Positions 43,136-54,942 of a stretch of 64,000 bases of DNA are shown piece after piece. Within the stretch, counting starts at the first letter, position 1. Each line of letters opens with the position of its first letter. The stretch is from positions 1,810,501 through 1,874,500 of the forward strand of contig CANUEZ040000165.1 in the NCBI GenBank assembly GCA_948099385.1. Reading direction: 5' to 3'. This DNA comes from Fasciola hepatica (lineage: Eukaryota > Platyhelminthes > Trematoda > Plagiorchiida > Fasciolidae). The position numbers were made by a program, and so were the translations under genes. Below the pieces are notes generated by a model. The model saw only the letters and a program-made list of their open reading frames with translations. It had not been told where the DNA came from and did not search any database.

Positions 43136-45117
43136 GTGCTTGTGTTTCGGAAGCAAAGCATTTACAGGGAATCAAAATAAGAATGGTCGTGTGTGGAAGT
43201 ATCAGTAGAAATACAGGTTTAGTCAATAGCGTGAAGCGAATGTGACCTTATAGATCCAGATTAGCGAAGTTAAAAGCCAGTTGAATGAAATGTCAAAAAT
43301 TCGTACAATTCTGACTTGAGCGAAAATCAATGTCTAATTACGGGATTATCGTCTGCAAAAGAACCTTTTTATTTACTTTCAGTTCAGGTGGGAGTTGTAG
43401 CTACTGCTAACAACGCAGATTATTACAGTCTCTGTGATTTCGGAACTGAATCCGGACTAGCTAACATTCACATTGACTCTAAGTTGTAAAATACTGAGCC
43501 GTCCACCTCAACACTGTGACCTCCAGTGGCGAGCAACTGCTGAAGCTAGACCACTGTTTAGATTGAGCACTCAAGCGGGTACGTATTTGTTGCTCCAAAG
43601 AAAGCTTCACAATAATGGTTCGATCAGCGTTCAGCTTAGCTGCTTGAGTGCAGTTATTGTTCGAAACTCCTGCGTGTTTTGTTCTCGCACAAGGGAGCAT
43701 CAACGCTCAACCACACGTTTATATTAAGAACCATTAACGAGAAACGGTGAGGCTCTACAACAATAAACCTTTTGAAATGTCTTCATGCGAAGCCGCAGTC
43801 TGCCAATAATAACCGAGAACAACTGTAATAAAATATAAGCCACCGATGAAACAAACAACTATTGAAAACCAAAGTTCGTACACCCCAAATAGCAATTGGC
43901 TTGTCCCCATTCCTCTGCACTACTCCAGTCACCTTGGCTTTGAGACCACTATGTTGGTTATGAGGTAATTCTTGTCTCATGCTCAAGCAACTTCTCTAGT
44001 TTTTTCTCAAATGGTCAGTGCGTAGATAGCCCACTGGTTTCTCTTTTCAGAACAGGGGAAATGTTTACGATTATGTTTTAATCCATGGTACTATGATGTG
44101 ATTGTATGAACCGAACCGTGAACTTGCGCATACATTCACTGGTCGAAAAATGAATAATAAACAGACAAATCGCTTCACAATACTACATTTACAAGCTTCA
44201 CGTGAAACATAAAATTAAATGTTATCTTGCAAAAAGTTGCTACCTACTCAGATGACATCTTTTTGTTGAATTCGGGGATTTTTCAGTCATAACGATGGAG
44301 GTTTTCCCACTATTCGAGGTGTCTGCCCCTGAAATTCATCAACAACGTAACCTAAATCAAATATATCTTAGGTGTGATATCTTGGTATTCCGTAAGATAT
44401 ATTTACGTGGGGGGAATTTTGTACTTCAAATGAATTCCTTCTGAGCTTTCCACGACTCACCAGATACGAAGCACATATGGTGAACTAATCCCTCGTCAAA
44501 ACTATAGATTTCGTGATTTAAATCCTCTGACAAAATCAAGACATGACGTCCTTCGTTGGACTTTCAGTGTAGGTTTCGTATTAGCTGACACTGGCCGCAT
44601 TTGAAATGGCTTCCACCTTGTGTGCAACGCGCAGTAAAAGCCTCTGGGAATATTCTCTAGCTACATTAGCAACATGGATTGACGGCACTGAATGATAAAC
44701 GTAATGCGCGTGAAATCATCTTCCTTCCATATGTTGGGTCTTCTGCCTCTGAAATATGTATTTGTGGAATTTCTTCTATGAATTATCCGTCAATTGATGC
44801 TCCTATTCGTGATTATTAATGGACAAGATCTACCACAGAAAATGCGAACTTAGAATCCCTTGTCATTCTTCTTTGGCCCCCTTTACGGAAGTATCTAAAA
44901 TATTCAGTTTTACTGGCTCTTTTCCTCATTATTGTTATAAATATATAAGCGATTAACGCAGTGCACTCAGATGAACACTACGTCAACGTTCACGTTAATA
45001 CAAGCTGGAATGTTGTTTTTCAGTAAGTAAGGTCATCAATGAGAAGCATCAGTACATTGCATATCTCGTTAAGTTTTCCAATTATGAAAGAATTAGTTTT
45101 CACCTTCACATAGAGGC
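43136..45117. other. no gene recognised (about 2 kb)
   Basis: AT-rich DNA between elements F and B with no supportable coding frame, RNA gene or tandem repeat. Confidence 0.45.
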
Positions 45118-45660
45118 TGCAGCATACTATTATCTCTATGTGGTACACTAAATTATTGTCAACAATATCCAAGACGACACTAGCAAACTAAGATGGGCGG
45201 AGGAGCGTGCGGTGATAAAAAGGCCAAAACGGTATGTACATTAAGAATTAAAATGAAACAAAAGGTGTGACTCAAACTCACAGTTGTTCAATGTTCTTGT
45301 GATCAGGAGATGAGTGTCGAAGAGCCAATATCCGCCAATGTCTTCAGTTCAGTTCGGTCTGACAGCCATCCGTTGGACAGAACAGGATGGTATTGAGCGA
45401 AGTGCCAAGAGACGCCGTTGAAGCTTCTAAAATGTTTTGTTTCACACAGTTAGTTCCGACCGATATGATTCCAAGACACTCCAAACCAGAAGATGAGACC
45501 GTGCCAGAATTAAAGATTTTTTTACAGCCCTTTTTGTATTGCGCGGTGATGACGACCAAAAGGTGTGTGTTTTACATTAAAACGTCGGTACAACAAAGGA
45601 GTGTCGCACCAAGGGACGTTGAAAATCATGGAAAAAGTCGGAAATGGAAAGGTATCTACA
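45118..45660 (-). repeat. 3' LTR of element B
   Basis: 543 bp. Starts TGTAGATACC (in element sense, at 45660) after the purine tract. Outside the first and last 25 bp it differs from the 5' LTR by only a few bases and one T. Confidence 0.85.
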
Positions 45661-45672
45661 AAACTCCCCCGC
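45661..45672 (-). other. polypurine tract of element B
   Basis: The minus strand reads GGCGGGGGAGTTT immediately upstream of the 3' LTR start (position 45660), the place for plus-strand priming. Confidence 0.7.
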
Positions 45673-45744
45673 CAGAGCGTTTGTTGTACAAAATAAACGC
45701 TCGATAGAAAAATGGAAAGAGGAAACGGTTAGCGAAAGAAAACG

Positions 45745-46647
45745 TCAACTAACGAAGTCTTGAAATCTGACAGTATGTCGAACGTTTCTGCCGGAACGGC
45801 GGGTTACTAGGGAAGGTTTTTGCTGTGGTGGTGCTGGCGGGTGTGGTGTAGTGTCTGGTGTGATGATAGAGTTTCGATCATCAACAGGAATTGTTGGTGG
45901 TGTGTCTGTGGATGGTGATGGTGTCGGTGTTTCTGGTGATGGAGGTGTACCAAAATGCGCGGGTTTCAGTCTGTCAATGGGAACTGTGTCTGGCTTATCG
46001 GCTTTTTGAACCACGAAATATTTGTCTGTGCGACTAAGCACCTTAAATGGACCGTCATACGGTGGTGTGAGTGGTTTACGAACAGCATCGTTACGAATAA
46101 AAACGAAAGGTGACGTATGTAGATCATTATGTACAAAAACGTGTGTGGATGACGAGCGAGTGGGTGTTGGACGAAGGTGTGACATACGGTCTTTGAGTTG
46201 TTGGACAAATTGAGATGGGTTAGGACTGGCTTCGGTGCTGGGTTGAACATATTCACCTGGAAGGCATATGGTGGTACCAAAAACGAGCTCAGCCGACGTG
46301 CTGTGGAGGTCGTCTTTGACTGATGACCGGAGACCCAAGAGAACTAGTGGCAGATTGTCGCTCCAGTTATTGGGGTTTGGCTGTGATATCAATGCTGCTT
46401 TGAGTTGACGGTGTAGGCGCTCTACCATGCCATTGGACGAAGGATGGTATGCAGTTGTTGTGATGTGTTTACAGCCAAGCAGTTTAGTGAACTCACGAAA
46501 CAAGGTCGACTGGAATTGGCTGCACGGTCTGTGGTGACGGTAGACGGTACACCAAATGTAGCAATCCAGTGCTAGAGTAGTAATTTCGCAATATTTCCTG
46601 CCGAGGTGTCGGAAATGGGTACTGCCACCGGCCAGCGTGTGAAACAA
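45745..46647 (-). pseudogene. pol: element B integrase, second half, with GPY/F tail
   Basis: A 300-codon frame whose useful part starts near 46525: [42 protein letters not shown] with the catalytic Glu (shown here in blocks), then DNLPLVLLGLRSS, a PPYDGPFKVL GPY/F module and a Pro/Thr/Ser-rich tail. The first 40 or so codons are out of register with the integrase core of 46572-48938, so one indel lies near 46520 between the second catalytic Asp and this part. Confidence 0.85.
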
Positions 46648-48938
46648 TCAACAACGGTTAATAAGTGGGTATGTCCATTTGAAGGTGGTAGTGGACCAAC
46701 AAGATCGACGTGAATATGTGTGAAACGGACGTCGGGAACGGTGAATGTACTGGGAGGAGAAAAAGTGTGGCGGTGGACTTTGTTTCTCTGACATTGTAAA
46801 CACTGCTTAGTCCATAATGCAATGTCAGAATTCATACTGGGCCAAAAAAATCTGGCAGAAATGAGTTTGCGAGATGCACGGATACCAGGATGGGAACGAG
46901 AATGAAAATGATGGAAAACGATCTTCCCGTAGCAAGTTGGAACGATAGGACGAGGGTGACCTGTAGACCAGTCACATAGGACTGTGCCATCGGCTGAAGG
47001 TAGGGGAGAATCCTTGAGCTGGAGTGTGGAGGATGTGCGCAGTTCGAGCAAGGATGGATCATCCCGCTGGAGGTTCGCCAGTTCCGTAAGATCAAATTTA
47101 GTCTGCACCGTGTTGATGTCAGGTCTGGATAATGCATTAGCCACAACATTATCAACTCCATGCACGTAGCAGATGTCTGTTGTGAACTGAGAAATATAAT
47201 CCAAATAGCGGATATCTCTGGGTGAATGTCTGTCAGGCTTGGCATGAAGTGCGTGTGTCAGGGGTTTGTGGTCAGTGTGCACACGAAATTGTCGTCCTTC
47301 CAAAAGGTGACGGAAATGACGGATGGACAAGTAAACGGTCAGGAGTTCACGAGAAAGCGTGCTGTATCTTGTCTGTGTCGCCTGGAGTTTTTGCGAGAAG
47401 AACGCTGAGGGCTGTAATTGGTTGTCCACTATTTGGTGAAGCACTGCACCGACTGCAGTATTTGATGCATCAGTCGTTAGGACTAACTCAGTATTTGGAT
47501 CCGAATGTGGATGGTGCAGCATGGTGGCATCCGCGAGAGCTTTTTTGACTTCTGCGAAAGCTGTCTCGGCCTCGGGAGTGAAATCGATCGTCTTGACGTT
47601 GGACTTGAGAAGATCGGTCAAAGGTGAAACAATGGTCGCACAATGTGGAATGAAGCGACGGTAGTAGTTCAAAATTCCCAAGAAACGTCGTAACTGTGTG
47701 ATCGTTTGAGGTGCAGGAAATGACAGGATGCTGCGCACCTTATCTGGGAGGGGTGTCAAACCTTTTTGATCGATATGGTGCCCGAGAAAGTCGAGGGACG
47801 GAACACCGAACACGCATTTACTAGGGTTCAGCTGAAGTCCGTATTGTTGGAAACGCTGAAAGAGTTGGCGCAAGTAGCTGGCATGCTCCGATGGAGAGGC
47901 GCTGGCAATTAATATGTCGTCGATGCAGCCAAACGCGAAGGGTAGACCTCGAAGCACTTCATCGACGAATCGTTGGAACGTCTGAGCAGCGTTTCTCAAT
48001 CCAAATGGCATGCGAATGAAGTCGAACAGGCCAAAAGGCGTGTTGATGGCTGTCTTGGGAATGTCTTCTTCGGCAACGGGGATTTGGTGATATGCCTTTA
48101 CGAGGTCAACCTTGGAAAAGATTGTCTTCATAGAGAGATTTTGTGCAAAATCATGAATGTGTGGGATCGGGTAACTGTCGGGGACGGTGAAGTTGTAGTC
48201 TCCACAGGGTCTCCAATCACCAGATGATTTCGGAACCATGTGCAAAGGCGAGGCCCATGGGCTTGAAGACGGTCGAATGATGCCAAGATTCATCATATGT
48301 TCGAATTCAAGGCGTGCGATACGGAGTTTGTCGGCGTTGAGTAGTCGTGGTTGAAAGTGGACAGGTTGGCCTTTTGTAGCGATGTGGTGATGCACAGCAT
48401 GAGAGACTGGGTCGGTGAACTGACACGGTTTAGTGAGGGATGGAAACTCCTTCAAAATGTCAGCAAACGGCGATTGCGGGATCGCCAGCCGAATACCCAG
48501 GGAGTTGGTGCATTTACCAATGCCGACTCCACAAAGCTTGGTTGTGGTGTCTACCAGCTTGCAATTTTTGAGGTCCACAGTTAGGCCAAAATGTGAGAGG
48601 AAATTCGCGCCAATAATGGGAGTCTGAACATCCGCCTGGATGAAAACCCACTGAAAAGAGCGTCGGAGGCCTAAATCAAGAGTGATGGACCGTTGGCCGA
48701 ATGTCGCAATAGTTGTTGTGTTTGCTGCTTGCAGTTTAAAGTGAGATGGTTTGAGGCGATGATGTTTGGGTGGGGGGATTACACTGATCTCGGCGCCGGT
48801 ATCAATAAGGAATCGAAGACCACTGGATCGGTCAACGATATAAAATAGGCGATTTTCATGTGGAGGGCCAGCTGAAGTCGTCGCCGTTACTGGCTGACCT
48901 GGTCGTTTGACTGTGGGGTGTGTGTGCGGAATGAACAT
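46572..48938 (-). pseudogene. pol: element B Pol: protease, reverse transcriptase, RNase H, integrase N-terminal half
   Basis: 788 codons. Protease DTGAE near 46-50; reverse transcriptase with [14 protein letters not shown] near 274-287 and CIDD at 338-341 in place of YXDD; RNase H with TTDASN and HTDHKPL; integrase zinc region (HPGIRAS, CLQCQ) and first catalytic Asp in [12 protein letters not shown] ends the frame near WIATFG of the integrase core (46572-46574), and a frameshift follows about 50 nt later. Compared with element A, the GDYRALN region is shortened by about four residues. Overlaps the Gag frame by 52 nt in the -1 frame, the same geometry as in A. Changes in the active site suggest an inactive copy. 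Confidence 0.9.
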
Positions 48939-49792
48939 GGAGTATCACAACGGCGTGCCTTGGAGCCGAATTTGCGGTGGTACCAACACCAGGTTTGTAA
49001 CCGGCGGTTTCTGGACCATGATCTAGGTCGACGAGGCACTTCGGCGGACACAGGTCGATGAGTAGTTAATGCGTTGTACATTGCACTGACCTGATCGCAC
49101 AACATGCGAACGGTTTCTTTTAGGTCCGTAATGTCCTTATCGGTATGCGAGTGATGGGATGGGGAATCAGGACTGCGAGAAACGTCACCGCGGCGATCTG
49201 GGGCAGGAACTGGTAATGTCATAGGGGATTCGTGTGTCGGAGTGGTTTCGGCGGGTGATGTCATGTGAACACAGGGTCTACCAGCTGGGTAGCATTCCAT
49301 TATTCTGTCGGCGTGCTGTGCAACTTTGTCAAGAGGAGTAGTGGGCTCCAGCATTGACAGGACCTGCTGCATCGGGAGAGGTAGTTTATCAACTCATATC
49401 TCCCTGAAAATGGCGTCGTCCATTTGCCGTCCAGCCAGTAGCGACCGCATGTGGCGCATAAGCTGGGACGGAGTTTGGTCTCCGAGCTCCACCGACGTGA
49501 ACAGCTCCCGGAGCATTTTTCCGGCTGATTTTCCGGTACGCTGAATGACTGCCTCCTTAAGCTTCGTGTAAGGAGCTTCTGGTGGAATGGGATCGAGGAG
49601 ATCTTCCACGTCAACAGCGATGTCAAAGGGAAGTGCTTGGACAACGTGAGAATATTTCACGCGCTCGCTGGTTATACGTCGAGTGGCAAATACGGCTTCT
49701 ATTTGTCGAAACCATACCCGAGGGTTGGTCGGGGCAAAAACTGGCAGTTTCAGAGCAACCGCGTGGATGTCAATAGATTCACTGTCAGACAT
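48887..49792 (-). pseudogene. gag: element B Gag
   Basis: Capsid and zinc finger in one frame, split by a TGA at 49394-49396 into 132 and 161 codons. It begins MSDSESIDIHAVALKLPVF at an ATG 58-60 nt after the primer-binding site. Residues PTNPRVWFRQIEAVFATRRI and LGDQTPSQLMRHMRSL match the Gag of element A. The zinc finger is [18 protein letters not shown] (CX2HX9CX3C). The TGA stands where A has Trp in KELWLDSLP and F has Trp in DIWIDTLP, so a single TGG-to-TGA change explains it. A long acidic/Pro-rich spacer precedes the finger. Confidence 0.9.
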
Positions 49793-49852
49793 GGTGTATG
49801 GTGTGGAACTTGGACCAAAAGAATGAAGCTAGTGTCAAAGGAAGGAAAAACA

Positions 49853-49869
49853 ACCTGGACTCACCAATT
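49853..49869 (-). other. primer-binding site of element B
   Basis: The minus strand reads TTGGTGAGTCCAGGTTG, one or two bases after the 5' LTR end (GCTACAAAA). The first eight bases equal those of elements A and E. Confidence 0.7.
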
Positions 49870-49870
49870 T

Positions 49871-50414
49871 TGTAGCGTACTACTCTGTCTATGTGGTACA
49901 CTAAATCATTGTCAACAATATCTAAGACGACACTAGCAAACTAAGATGGGCGGAGGAGCGTGCGGTGATAAAAAGGCCAAAACGGTATGTACATTAAGAA
50001 TTAAAATGAAACAAAAGGTGTGACTCAAACTCACAGTTGTTCAATGTTCTTGTGATCAGGAGATGAGTGTCGAAGAGCCAATATCCGCCAATGTCTTCAG
50101 TTCAGTTCGGTCTGACAGCCATCCGTTGGACAGAACAGGATGGTATTGAGCGAAGTGCCAAGAGACGCCGTTGAAGCTTCTAAAATGTTTTGTTTCACAC
50201 AGTTAGTTCCGACCGATATGATTCCAAGACACTCCAAACCAGAAGATGAGACCGTGCCAGAATTAAAGATTTTTTTTACAGCCCTTTTTGTATTGCGCGG
50301 TGATGACGACCAAAAGGTGTGTGTTTTACAATAAAACGTCGGTACAACAAAGGAGTGTCGCACCAAGGGACGTTGAAAATCATGGAAAAAGTCGGAAATG
50401 GAAAGGTAACTTCA
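49871..50414 (-). repeat. 5' LTR of element B
   Basis: 544 bp; in element sense it starts TGAAGTTACC and ends GTACGCTACA. The outer start differs from the 3' LTR (TGTAGATACC) at two bases. One extra T (run of eight at 50271-50278) explains the one-base length difference. Confidence 0.85.
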
Positions 50415-50859
50415 AGATACTTCGTTTGCCATGATTGCGTCGTCAATCCATATACTTTGTATTACGTCATCGAAAAGGGAGAGGTGATGTTGTGTCAATT
50501 CAGTTAGCCCCTATGGTGTCCAGTCTGTCTTCAAGTTGTCTGCCGGGTCCCGCAATCCACGCCAAGATCAATTCGACTTTCGAAACCACTTATCCTTCAT
50601 TGTATGTGAGTGTTATTTCTCGAGGACAGAGATAATTTTGTGTGGATTTTTGCACTTTTCGATAGATAACATTAGCTCTAGTCTGACTGCTTATTGATTG
50701 ATTCAATTTCTACTTTCATTAGCTCCTGTACAGCGGACTTTTTCATGGTTTACAATACAATTCCACTGTTTTGCTTTCAGTCTAGTTTTGAGCACAACAT
50801 TCCGAAGCAAAGTTATTGTGTTTTGTGCCTATCCGGCACCCCAGTAGTTCGAGAGTCAG
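50415..50859. other. no gene recognised
   Basis: Flank of element B; no coding frame with a domain. Confidence 0.45.
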
Positions 50860-51580
50860 TCTGATGGCTGATGCCATCTCCCACCCAGGTATCCATCGCC
50901 TAGCCAACCCAGCTGCACTCAGCTGGTCCAAGGCAACAGAGGCTCAAAAGAATGACCAAGAGCTACGAATCTACAGCTCACCTTCCTCCATAATACTGAA
51001 AAACTTGCTCTTGCCTAACGGAAAAGGCACGTTTTTTTCAATGTCTCCACTGACAAGCCTCACCCACTTCGTCAAGTGATTTTTACGCATTTACATTCCT
51101 TATCTCATTCTGGAATACGTGTCTTCATCGGACTGGTTTCCGATTTATTGTGACCGAATCTGAATAGATATGTTCGTTTTCGGTCTAGAATTTCCGTACC
51201 GTATCAACAGGACAAGATTCATTTGCATGTTCTCACCCCCTCCCCTCACCCAACCCCAAAACCTACAAGAAAAATACGTTTTCCTCATGTGCACCTAGAT
51301 ATGTTTGGTCCATTACCACCGGCCAACGGATAACGTTTTCTCTTCACATGTGTAGATCGTTTTTCTTGTTGACCCATAGCGGTCTCCATAGCTGACACCA
51401 GTGAACCATGTTCAAAATTCTTTAACACCATTTCATTCCTAGGTTTGGTGTTCCCTCTACAATCACCATAGATAAAAGTGTATAGTTTCAACCCAAATTC
51501 TTCCGTTATTTCACTTTTGTCCTTGGTTTCTAACGTATTTGCACGACTGCATTTCACGCATCATCCGATGGACCAGAAGG
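50860..51580 (+). pseudogene. pol: CsRn1-like integrase, heavily decayed
   Basis: Plus-strand pieces in order: DAISHPGIHRLANPAA, EAQKNDQELRIYSS, HLHSLSHSGIR (zinc region), DKIHLHVLTPSP, FPHVHLDMFGPLPPANG (first catalytic Asp, in mixed frames), CVDRFS, PIAVSIADTSEP. They match the integrase of A and B from the linker to the middle of the core. Every few dozen codons the frame changes, so this is an old copy. Confidence 0.6.
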
Positions 51581-51689
51581 AAGATTTTATAGAAAATCAA
51601 GGATTTCTCCTGACTCCATCTCTCAATCAGTCAAGTGTACCGAAGCCCTTCCTTTGACCACTTCTCGTTTCTATGGTTGACGAATTTTA

Positions 51690-52000
51690 GGGACCCCGAA
51701 GGACAGATTGTGCGATGGCAAGAATACTTGCAGAAATATTCATTCACTTTTCTTCATTCACTCTGGCAAATCCAATGGAAACTCAGATAGCATGTCCCAC
51801 CGGACACACAGGGATCTCGGAGGGGGTCTTTCTCGCAGTTCACAAGTGGCACTAGTTAATTTCAACGACAAGCACGGATGGAAGAGAATTCATGCCAAAG
51901 ACCCTGAACTTGGACTTGTATACCATTGCCTAAAGGATGATGAAGAAATGTCCGGATCCAGTTATGAAACAAAGTGTCTATGGGCACTACTACTATAATT
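51690..52000 (+). pseudogene. pol: C-like gypsy fragment: RNase H end and integrase start
   Basis: Reads QIVRWQEYLQKYSFTFLHS in one frame and RIHAKDPELGLVYHCLKDDEEMSGSSYETKCLWALL in another. The parallels in element C are QVARWQEKMQEYQFQCIH and AIDPELELIYRRLNEN with MAGQSWETLYSWSLW. Confidence 0.65.
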
Positions 52001-52009
52001 CGTGCTCTG

Positions 52010-52620
52010 GATCAGTTTTGAATTGATGCTGCTGCTGAACCGTCCTCGGATTCATGGGATTTGTGGGAGTCTGATTTCATCGATTATGAAGACTTACGGA
52101 TATCAAGCTTTCAGATGAAAATAGGCCGAAGATTTCTCAACTACATCTGACGGATAGAGGATGGAGGCTCTTTGACGTCTGGAGCTTACGCACGAAAAAT
52201 TTGCTGAAGGATGCTCTGGAAACTAAAAAAATATCGGGGACCCCATATCAACGCTCATCTTGGAAGATTTCAAAAATCGGCTTCTCTGTGTTGCCCGCTG
52301 TTGAGGCTACAGAGCCCTGGCAGCAAAGGAAGTTGAAGAAGCGTTTCTCGTTCAACAACTGATTTCGGGCGTTTAGGACAAAATACAATTCCCTCAAGCT
52401 CACCTAAGACATTACATGTGATATTGCACGTTCAAGGGATGATATTCCTGAGCAGAGGAAACTATTCCACGCCGATGAAGTTAGAACGGATATTACTTGT
52501 ATCATATCTATTGCACCGAATACATATCGTGCATCTATACGGCGTGACTGCAGTCATAGATGCAGAAGTACTCAATAATAAGCTATCTACAAACTCTACC
52601 CTGCATCAAATGCAAATTTA
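52010..52620 (+). pseudogene. gag: H-like gypsy Gag, decayed, plus strand
   Basis: Plus-strand pieces IDAAAEPSSDSWDLWESDFIDYED, then LVQQLISGV and QFPQAHLRHY align with WIDAARKPSSDSWNSWKS and LVQQLASGVCDQRFREAIL in element H Gag. Broken by many stops. Confidence 0.6.
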
Positions 52621-53699
52621 AACTGGTCAGTTCAGTCGCGTGCCATTGACGCTTATCGATTAATCGACCCATGACCGATGGTTCGTTCAGTTCCGTGCTT
52701 GTAGATTTAATATTTGTTTTATCCAATCCCGAGAACGAATTACGTTTCTTTCCGACTACAATTTATTCGTAAATACAATAGTTATCTGCAAATTTCTGAC
52801 GAATGATTGACAGTACTGTGTAGGATTATTGATAATTTGCTTGGCTGACTGTCCTTTGGACTCCACCTTTGACGCACAAACCTCAGATCATCCAACCAAC
52901 CTCGCACTCGGAAGCAGCACACTCGAGTTTCACTCTTTTCAAAAAAAATTAAAAGGGTATCTATATTTTTCAGACGAAAGCGAAGAAAATATACCAAAAT
53001 TTGACCGAAATACTTATCAACAAATATCTAGTAATATCTGATGTAAAATTATAAAATCACTTCCATCTACTTTCACTCTAGTGAATTCTGGGGAAGGAAA
53101 GACGACTAATGCTACGCATGGGAGCTTGTTATATTACTTGAACTACCGAGGATTAGGAAAAGTCAGGTAGACAAATGCGTCCATAACCATCAATCAAAGC
53201 AGCTTTATTAGGGGGTAAAAATACTATAGAAATCAGAAACCGTTGGCTGATTGCTTTTGATGGTATTGCACAAACGGAGGACGATAAAGCCTCTTTTTAT
53301 GATTATTCTTGGACAGTCCTGTGAGTGTTCTGTGTTACTCTGCAGGTCAGAGATTCCCAGGGGACACTCGACTGTTTTGAAGAGCTATCACCCGTCGTAT
53401 TCAAAGGGTGCGCACAAGTCCACTCGTTCCCACTAGCCAAGGTGAACCATGACTGCGCTACACCGGGTTTGTATCGTTGAGCACAGAGTTTTTGGAAAAC
53501 TGGATTTATTGTCCTGCAGACGCGGAATAATTTCTGCTAACTTGCATCAGTCGAGCCAAAAACAGTTGTGTTGTGTCCAAAAAGAATGTGGGTAACCACA
53601 CAAAGGTCTTCTGTGTGATGGACATGACGGTTTGGTCCTTCTTAACTGCACGGATATTGAGTTGGACGGATATAAATTCCTGGATTTATAAAATTTATA
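52621..53699. other. no gene recognised (about 1.1 kb)
   Basis: Probably decayed retroelement or unique DNA; no domain visible. Confidence 0.4.
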
Positions 53700-54086
53700 T
53701 GCATTCATTGTGCAGTTCGACCCTCGTTAGCGCCTGAAGCTCAGAACTATGATTTGGATGCTGCTGCACCCAGTTCATTTTGTGTCAACATTTATGCAAA
53801 GATTGCACTGACTTCCGAGATTGCATCCAGCGTAATGTAGGGTAGTCCACCCAGGACACGTTCGGCGCACAACTACGACAGAACTACTGCTGTCTTTGAC
53901 CCCTCTATCTCCGCTGAAATGACGGATCCAACAAAGAACGAAGTTAATTCTGGCATGGCAGGGAAACTCAGTACTCCTGGAGAAGGCAAGAACAATGATT
54001 GGAAAATAATTGATCAACGCCAATGTAAAGCCCTTCCATCCAAAGACAATGGGTTCAAGTTGTAGAAATTTGAGCTCCGAGAAGCT

Positions 54087-54293
54087 TTGATTAAATTCTT
54101 CATTGCTCAAGAAGAAAACGATGTGAATGAAATGCAAGTGAAATCGGCCCTTCGGTTGGGCAAGGTTAATGAAACTCGACAACTCCGCCCCCTAAAAGTG
54201 GACCTTGGCTCCGAGGGAGAAGAAAACTTTGTTAAAATGAGCCCGCAGGCTGGAAGATGGACGAGTACGGTTGCTTTGATAACTGGAACCTGA
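54087..54293 (+). pseudogene. gag: H-like gypsy Gag fragment
   Basis: A 68-codon frame with NETRQLRPLKVDLGSEGEENFVKMSP, parallel to HKLKLLRLHLGDEGRRLFEAMS in element H. Only this short capsid segment is recognisable. Confidence 0.55.
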
Positions 54294-54439
54294 AGACCTA
54301 GAGAGGAACAAAAAAGGCCTTGCTGTAGTCCGTGTGCACCGAGTCAACGGAGAAACAGATTTAGTGATTACGAATTCTCTGATACTGAAGTGTCGCCCTC
54401 ATTTCCGGTGGAGGCCATTAACGTTGGTGTCCGTGCCAT

Positions 54440-54455
54440 CCCCCCCCCCCCCCCC
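54440..54455. repeat. poly(C) tract, 16 bases
   Basis: Uninterrupted run of 16 C just before the CR1-like endonuclease remnant. Confidence 0.95.
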
Positions 54456-54499
54456 TAGACAGTTCAATGATAGCAAGTGGAGGAGGTGTTTGTAGAACG

Positions 54500-54940
54500 C
54501 CATCATTATGCCGTCTAGTGTCCCAGGTCCGTTGAGTAAAATAAATGAGCTGCAAGCCTGCCTCCCCACTCACGTAATACAGTAGCACCGACAATGACGT
54601 GGCTCAGTTTGAGTATCCTAGGCTCTGAGGTGTTCCTCCCTGGATAAACCCTATTCCGAGATGACAGCAACTCTGTGCGATCAGGTGGAGGAGTGGCGTT
54701 GCTCGTCCGATCGGGCATTCAAACCGTGCAGTTAGACTCCCACGCATACCCATAAGGATTTTATGAAGCTCTTTGTCGGTGTCTTTGCATAGAGGCATTG
54801 CGACTGTTGGGATCACTTATCGGACGTCTGTAGCCGTCCTCCCAGATCTCTTGATATCATTAAGGAGATGGACGTGTGATGGCAACTGCTTTATCCCGGG
54901 TGACTTGGATTCCCCGCCAGTTGATTGAATGTCAGGTGGA
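54500..54940 (+). pseudogene. CR1-like AP endonuclease domain, decayed
   Basis: Plus-strand pieces in alternating frames: RSGGGVALLVRSGIQTVQLDSH, then DFMKLF, and YPGDLDSPPVDW. These follow the AP-endonuclease pattern R.GGGVAIYVR..I..V.L....E near its middle and GDFN.P..DW at its third motif. The enzyme would nick target DNA for reverse transcription. Indels break the frame several times. The element continues at 55515 after a solo LTR. Confidence 0.65.
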
Positions 54941-54942
54941 AC

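Larger units (their letters stand above)
45118..50414 (-). mobile_element. element B: near full-length CsRn1-like Ty3/gypsy retrotransposon
   Basis: 5.3 kb with both LTRs (45118-45660, 49871-50414), primer-binding site, Gag, Pol and a purine tract in the standard order. Gag has the CX2HX9CX3C finger of the CsRn1 type. Damage: an in-frame TGA in Gag, YXDD changed to CIDD, a short in-frame loss before it, a TAG and a frameshift in integrase. No target-site duplication can be found at the outer ends, which are themselves diverged. Confidence 0.9.

Noticed and set aside
45387..45707. 106-codon plus-strand frame in the B LTR, repeated at 50140-50334
   Set aside because: Lies wholly in the LTR; the one-T difference between LTRs breaks the frame in the second copy.
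47222..48627. Plus-strand frames up to 108 codons opposite element B Pol
   Set aside because: Antisense shadows of Pol with no domain of their own.
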